Assembly: GCA_964560325.1 (NCBI GenBank)
Contig: CAZLLV010000419.1
Coordinates: forward strand, 1 to 9,219
From: CAZLLV01 sp964560325
GTDB lineage: Bacteria > Acidobacteriota > Thermoanaerobaculia > Multivoradales > DATKCC01
Direction of reading: 5' to 3'
Length of the DNA stretch: 9,219 bases
Shown: positions 5,468 to 9,219 of the stretch, one piece after another
How positions within the stretch are numbered: position 1 is the first letter of the stretch
Layout: every line of letters begins with the position of its first letter
Program-made: the position numbers and the translations under genes
Notes under the pieces: generated by a model
The model's input: the letters and a program-made list of their open reading frames with translations, nothing else
Database searches by the model: none
What the model was told of the DNA's origin: nothing

Positions 5468-6206
5468 CGGAGCGGTCGACTGCGCACGGGCGCGGGACTG
5501 GGTCGACCCCTATCTGGACGGTCTGGACGGCCTGGACGGTCCGGAAGACCTGGAGAGTGGGGAGGACGGGTCGGAGCCGGAGGCGGGGCTCGACCCCGTG
5601 CACCGGCTCGCCCTCGAGGCCCACCTCGCCGACTGCCCCGACTGCCGGGCCGAGATCGCCCTCGCCCGCCGCCTCCGCGACGAGCTGCGCGAGGGGCTGC
5701 CGCTTCTCTCCTGTCCGCCCGAGGTGAGCGACGAGGTGCTACGGATCGCCGCCGCCGAGGCGGCGGAGCGCGAGGCCGAGGCGGCCCGGCCGGCGCGCGG
5801 CGGGCGGCCCGGCTTGGCCGAACGGCTGCGCGGCTGGCTGACGGGCGGCGGAGCGCTCCGCCCGGCCTTCGCCGCGGCGGCGCTCCTCGCCCTCCTCCTG
5901 GCCGCGCCGGTCCTCTACCGATCCGTGCTCGGCCCGGAGCCCGGCGAGCCCCGGACCGCCTCCGGCGACGGCGCCCCCGCAGGCACCGAAGAGCTGGAGT
6001 ACACGGCCGCCGAGGTCGCCGAGGCCGAGGAGCAGGCCCGGATGATCCTCGCCTACGTCGCTTCCGTCGGACGGGACGCCGGCCGCACCGTCCAGGAGGA
6101 CGTCTTCGACCGCGGCATCGTGCAGCCGACCCGGCGCGCGGTCGAGGGGCTCCAGTCGGCCGGCTTCGCCGGCGACGGCGAACCGGCAGGAAGGAACCGA
6201 GAATGA
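5451..6206 (+). CDS. Single-pass membrane zinc-finger-type anti-sigma factor
   Basis: 251 residues. The N-terminal cytoplasmic domain has Cys11, then helix ARDWVDPYLDG, and the zinc-binding anti-sigma motif HLADCPDC (His58, Cys62, Cys65). Between them is an acidic insert (about 22-47, LDGLDGLDG followed by Glu/Asp/Ser/Gly), where family members usually have a short ELP-like turn. A membrane segment lies at about 138-156 (AAAALLALLLAAPVLY). The remaining roughly 95 residues would be periplasmic and include EAEEQARMILAYVASVGRDA (191-210) and DRGIVQPTRRAVEGL. It overlaps the sigma gene by 17 bp upstream and DUF4252 by 4 bp downstream. By family it should bind and hold the ECF sigma at the membrane until a signal arrives. 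The periplasmic part could contact the exported DUF4252 protein; that is inference. Confidence 0.88.
   Translation: MPWRADGAVDCARARDWVDPYLDGLDGLDGPEDLESGEDGSEPEAGLDPVHRLALEAHLADCPDCRAEIALARRLRDELREGLPLLSCPPEVSDEVLRIAAAEAAEREAEAARPARGGRPGLAERLRGWLTGGGALRPAFAAAALLALLLAAPVLYRSVLGPEPGEPRTASGDGAPAGTEELEYTAAEVAEAEEQARMILAYVASVGRDAGRTVQEDVFDRGIVQPTRRAVEGLQSAGFAGDGEPAGRNRE
5514..5540 (+). repeat. Three 9-bp tandem units coding Leu-Asp-Gly
   Basis: CTGGACGGT, CTGGACGGC, CTGGACGGT in direct tandem encode LDGLDGLDG (residues 22-30 of the anti-sigma factor). It begins an acidic insert between the first helix and the zinc motif. Copy changes would stay in frame and could adjust the distance between Cys11 and the HxxxCxxC motif. 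Confidence 0.85.
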
Positions 6207-6829
6207 ACCGATCCGCGATCCACCACCGGCCGAGCGCCTCCGCGCTCGGCCTGCTCGTCCTCGCCACCCTCCTCGGAGCACTCGCCCCGCCCGCCGCCGC
6301 CCAGGAGCGCGAGCGGCGCCTGCCGCCGCGCGCCGGCTCCGAGCTCGCGGGCCAGCCCGGCTTCGTCGACTTCGCCGATCTCGGCATCGACGCCCCGGGC
6401 GAGCTGAGCCTCGGCGTCTCCCTCTCCGGGCCGATCCTCCGCCTGGTGGCCGAGGCCACGCGCGGCGAGGAGCCGGGCTTCGCCGAGCTGATCGACAAGC
6501 TCCAGGGGATCTTCGCCAAGGTCTACGAGGTACCGCCCGGCGAGCGGGGCTCGATCGACCGGCTCGCCCGCTCGACCGTCCGGCGGCTCGAAGGCCGCGG
6601 CTGGCACACCGTGGTCGAGCTCCACGACGGCGGCGCCAGCAGCTATCTCCAGGTGCGCACCGCCGGCGAGCTCATCCAGGGCCTGGCGGTGGTCTTCGTC
6701 GAGTCGGACGGCAGCGCCGGCTTCATCAACGTGGTCGGCAACATCACGCCCGAGGAGGTCGGCCGGATCGGCCGCACCTTCGACATCGACGCGCTCCAGC
6801 GATTCGATGAGTCGACCGAGGAATACTGA
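6203..6829 (+). CDS. Exported DUF4252-family protein
   Basis: 208 residues. A signal peptide (hydrophobic 13-28, cleavage likely after AAA at 33, before QERERRL) marks it as periplasmic or surface. The mature part matches the DUF4252 pattern: PGFVDFADLG (52-61), ELSLGVSLSGPILRLVAEAT (67-86), a helix ELIDKLQGIFAKVYEV (95-110), then ARSTVRRLEGRGWHTVVELH and SSYLQVRTAGELIQGLAVVF (146-165), ending FINVVGNITPEEVGRI (174-189). The biochemical function is unknown. The ATG overlaps the anti-sigma stop (ATGA) and has an AGGAAGGA SD. Co-transcription with a sigma/anti-sigma pair suggests it is an output or a sensory partner of that system. No metal or catalytic motif is visible. Confidence 0.85.
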   Translation: MNRSAIHHRPSASALGLLVLATLLGALAPPAAAQERERRLPPRAGSELAGQPGFVDFADLGIDAPGELSLGVSLSGPILRLVAEATRGEEPGFAELIDKLQGIFAKVYEVPPGERGSIDRLARSTVRRLEGRGWHTVVELHDGGASSYLQVRTAGELIQGLAVVFVESDGSAGFINVVGNITPEEVGRIGRTFDIDALQRFDESTEEY

Positions 6830-6857
6830 GAGCCGGACGCGGTTGCCGAGGTGGGAC

Positions 6858-6886
6858 GTGACGCGGGCGCCGCGAAGCCGTAGAAT
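6858..6886 (+). promoter_or_regulatory. Sigma70-like promoter of the oligopeptidase gene
   Basis: GTGACG (6858-6863, 4 of 6 with TTGACA), a 17-base spacer, and TAGAAT (6881-6886, 5 of 6 with TATAAT). The start site would be near 6893, giving a leader of about 35 bases with no recognisable SD before the ATG at 6929. The TAG of the -10 is also the in-frame stop upstream of that ATG. Confidence 0.5.
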
Positions 6887-6928
6887 CGGCGCGTCCCGTT
6901 CCGACTCACGTTCCACCCCCCGGTTCGC

Positions 6929-9219
6929 ATGGCCGATCCGTCCGACACCACCATCCCACGCTCGCCGCTCACCGCTGGCGTCCGTGGCGAGCATCCGGCT
7001 CCGGCCACGACCGCCGAAGCTCCGTCCGCGCCCCGGCGGCCGCGCGCGATCCGTATCCACGGCGAGGAGCTGGTCGATCCGTACCACTGGCTCCGCCAGC
7101 CGGACGACCCGGAGGTGCGCGCGTACCTGGAGGCCGAGAACGCCTACACCCGGGCGCGGACGGAACCGACGCGCGAGCTGCGCGAGGAGCTGTACCGTGA
7201 GCTCCTCTCGCACGTCGAGGAGGCCGACCGCACGGTGCCATACCGCCACGGCGAGCACCTCTACTACCGGCGCACCGAGCCGGGCCGCGAGTACCCCGTC
7301 CACTGCAGGCGCCACGCGCCCCGAAGCGGGCTTGCCGGCGAAGCGGGTGGGCCGCGCCCACACCGGATCGGCGAGCCGGCCGAGGGTCCGGAAGAGATCC
7401 TGCTCGACCTCGACGCGCTCGCCCACGGCCACGCCTTCCTCCGCCTCGGCGCCTTCGCCCCCGCCCCGGCCGCCGCTGCTCGCAGCCGGCCCGGCCGCGA
7501 CCTGCTCGCCTACGCGATCGACACCACCGGCCGCGAGCGCTATCGGATCCACCTCCTCGATCTCGCGACCGGTGAGCACCTCCCCGACCGGCTGCCGCCG
7601 GCCTCCTGCTCGATCGCCTGGGCGGACGAGAGCACGCTCTTCTACGTGGTCCTCGACGCCACCGAGCGGCCGTACGAGGCGCGGCGCCACACTCTCGGCA
7701 CCGACCCGGCCGGCGACCCGGTGGTCTTCCGGGAGGAGGACGCTCGCTTCGCCGTGACGCTGCGCCTCGCCCGGAGCGGCGAGGTGGTGCTGATCACCAG
7801 CCGCTCGACGACCGCTTCGGAGGTGCACTTCGTGCCGACCTCCGACCCCGCCGCCGAGCCGTGCGTCTTCCAGGCGCGGCGGGAGGGCCTGGACTACGAC
7901 CTGGCTCACCACCCGGACGCGTTCTTCGTGCGCACCGACGAGGGCGCGCCGGAGTTCCGGCTCTACCGCGTGCCGATCGACCCCGGCATGCGCCCCGCCG
8001 AGCGCGGCCGTTGGCAGGAGGTGCTGCCGCCGCGCGACCGGGTGAAGCTCGAGTGGGTGCAGGTCTTCCGCCACCACGTCGTGGCGGCCGAGCGGTCGGC
8101 CGGCGTCCGGCGGCTGCGGGTGCTGCCGGTCGACGCCTACGGGGACGTCGAGGGAGCTTCCTACACGATCCCGATGCCGGAACCGGTCTACGCACTCCTG
8201 CCGGCCGAGAACCACGACTTCGAAGCCGACGCCTTCCGCTTCGGCTTCAGCTCGCCGGTCACGCCGCCGAGCGTCTACGACTTCGGCTTCGACGACCGCC
8301 GGCTCCACCTGAAGAAGCGCCAGCACGTGCCGGGCTACGACCCGGGGCGCTACCGCGCCGACCGAATCTTCGCGCGCGCCGAGGACGGGCAGGCGATCGC
8401 CGTCACCGTCGTCCACCGGCGCGACCTGGCGCGCGACGGCAGTCATCCCTGCTACCTCTACGGCTACGGCTCCTACGGTACGACGATCGAGCCGTCGTTC
8501 TCGGCCGACCGGCTGCCGCTCCTCGACCGCGGCTTCGTCTGGGCGATCGCGCACGTGCGCGGCGGCGGCGTGTTCGGCGAGTCGTGGCACGACGGCGGCA
8601 AGCTCGGCGCCAAGCCGAACACCTTCCGCGACTTCGTCGCCGCCGCCGAGCACCTGGTCGACGCCGGCTATACGGCGCACGAGCGCCTGGTGATCGCCGG
8701 CGGCAGCGCCGGGGGCCTGCTGATCGGCGCGGTGCTCAACCAGCGGCCCGACCTGGCGCGCGCGGCGATCGCCCAGGTGCCGTTCGTCGACACGCTCAAC
8801 ACCATGCTCGACCGCTCGCTGCCGCTCACGGTGACCGAGCTCGAGGAGTGGGGCGACCCGCTCGAGCCGCACCACTTCGAGGTCATCCGGTCGTACTCGC
8901 CGTACGAGAACGTGAAGCCGCAGGCGTACCCGCACCTGCTGGTGACGGCCGGCTTCCACGACCCGCGGGTGCAGTACTGGGAGCCGGCGAAGTGGGTGGC
9001 GAAGCTGCGCGCCACCAAGACCGACGACCACCTGCTGCTGCTCCAGACGCACATGGACGCCGGCCACTCCGGCGCCTCCGGCCGCTACGAGACCCTGCGC
9101 CAGACCGCGTTCGAGCACGCGTTCCTTTTGGATTCGCTCGGATTGAGCTTGTGGTCCGTCCGGTTCGGTACCGACCGGGACGGACCACTAGAGGGTGGAG
9201 ATCCGCCGCCGTCCTTGCC
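6929..9219 (+). CDS. ptrB: S9A serine peptidase, probably oligopeptidase B (3' end not reached)
   Basis: 763 codons are visible. Oligopeptidase B cleaves after Arg/Lys in short peptides; with no signal peptide this one should be cytoplasmic. Residues about 39-80 carry the N-terminal family motif (GEELVDPYHWLRQPDDPEVR, then YLEAENAYTR). The beta-propeller follows (PEEILLDLDAL, about 154-164; later YDFGFDDRRLHLKKR). The hydrolase domain has YGYGSYGT, AHVRGGGVFGESWHDGGKLG, the nucleophile Ser593 in GGSAGG, Asp678 in AGFHDPRVQYWEPAKW and His713 in DAGHSG. The Ser-Asp (85) and Asp-His (35) spacings equal those of E. coli OpdB (532/617/652). ELEEW (637-641) corresponds to the acidic S1 motif EWEEW, supporting trypsin-like specificity. 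It is longer than the usual 690 residues: an extra N-terminus of about 30, and a Gly/Pro/Arg-rich insert near 131-150. The frame does not stop after the normal end (AFLLDSLGL). ATG 6929 is the first in-frame start after a stop at 6881. Confidence 0.93.
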   Translation, partial: MADPSDTTIPRSPLTAGVRGEHPAPATTAEAPSAPRRPRAIRIHGEELVDPYHWLRQPDDPEVRAYLEAENAYTRARTEPTRELREELYRELLSHVEEADRTVPYRHGEHLYYRRTEPGREYPVHCRRHAPRSGLAGEAGGPRPHRIGEPAEGPEEILLDLDALAHGHAFLRLGAFAPAPAAAARSRPGRDLLAYAIDTTGRERYRIHLLDLATGEHLPDRLPPASCSIAWADESTLFYVVLDATERPYEARRHTLGTDPAGDPVVFREEDARFAVTLRLARSGEVVLITSRSTTASEVHFVPTSDPAAEPCVFQARREGLDYDLAHHPDAFFVRTDEGAPEFRLYRVPIDPGMRPAERGRWQEVLPPRDRVKLEWVQVFRHHVVAAERSAGVRRLRVLPVDAYGDVEGASYTIPMPEPVYALLPAENHDFEADAFRFGFSSPVTPPSVYDFGFDDRRLHLKKRQHVPGYDPGRYRADRIFARAEDGQAIAVTVVHRRDLARDGSHPCYLYGYGSYGTTIEPSFSADRLPLLDRGFVWAIAHVRGGGVFGESWHDGGKLGAKPNTFRDFVAAAEHLVDAGYTAHERLVIAGGSAGGLLIGAVLNQRPDLARAAIAQVPFVDTLNTMLDRSLPLTVTELEEWGDPLEPHHFEVIRSYSPYENVKPQAYPHLLVTAGFHDPRVQYWEPAKWVAKLRATKTDDHLLLLQTHMDAGHSGASGRYETLRQTAFEHAFLLDSLGLSLWSVRFGTDRDGPLEGGDPPPSL
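9151..9188. repeat. Strong 11-bp inverted repeat near the end of the peptidase frame
   Basis: GTGGTCCGTCC (9151-9161) and GGACGGACCAC (9178-9188) are perfect complements around 16 bases, in which GGT/ACC can extend the stem. There is no T-run after it (ctagagggtgg), so it is not a classical intrinsic terminator. It sits right after the point where oligopeptidase B proteins normally end, so a 3'-end processing or termination role for the peptidase mRNA is plausible. Confidence 0.7.

Noticed and set aside
6053..9118. A 1021-codon open frame on the minus strand across the DUF4252 and peptidase genes
   Set aside because: It is antisense to two genes with clear family motifs, including a complete catalytic triad. 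Its product is low-complexity Arg/Gly/Val/Glu-rich, as expected from the opposite strand of high-GC coding DNA.

Overview
The window is about 70% G+C, with tightly packed genes, 4-bp ATGA overlaps and almost no non-coding DNA. It encodes a lipoprotein adaptor and an outer-membrane channel, so the host is a Gram-negative bacterium. The mix of gene families (DUF3347/heavy-metal-binding CusB, DUF6503, DUF4252, an AbiEii-type nucleotidyltransferase pair, oligopeptidase B) would fit Acidobacteriota or another high-GC phylum such as Myxococcota. That placement is inference; no marker gene is present.

Region 1 (1-3000, minus strand) is the start of a metal-efflux operon. In transcription order it has a small Met/His/Cys-rich membrane or exported protein (2964-2512), a TolC/CusC-type outer-membrane channel (2427-1006) and a CusB-type periplasmic adaptor lipoprotein (1009 to beyond base 1). 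An RND pump gene (CusA-like) would be expected next but lies outside the window. The operon's likely promoter overlaps two inverted repeats, and the Shine-Dalgarno (SD) sequence of the channel gene can pair with a sequence at the stop codon of the small gene.

Region 2 (3048-3949, minus) is a two-gene cassette: an 84-residue putative antitoxin overlapping by 4 bp a 216-residue AbiEii-type nucleotidyltransferase. It shares with the metal operon a promoter/start element, CGAGAG-N17-TAGA(A/C)T-N7-ATG, which suggests leaderless transcripts.

Region 3 (4046-6829) is an ECF sigma-factor module. The sigma gene, a membrane zinc-finger-type anti-sigma gene and an exported DUF4252 gene overlap head to tail on the plus strand. 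A divergent minus-strand gene encodes an exported DUF6503-like protein. A near-canonical ECF promoter (TGAAAC-N16-CGTC) sits just upstream of the sigma gene and suggests autoregulation.

Region 4 (6858-9219, plus) has a sigma70-like promoter and a long S9A serine peptidase, probably oligopeptidase B, with its whole catalytic triad. The frame stays open through a strong hairpin to the window end, where either a C-terminal tail or a frameshift must be considered. No tRNA, rRNA, CRISPR array, insertion sequence or phage gene was seen. No stretch above 300 bases lacks a gene.
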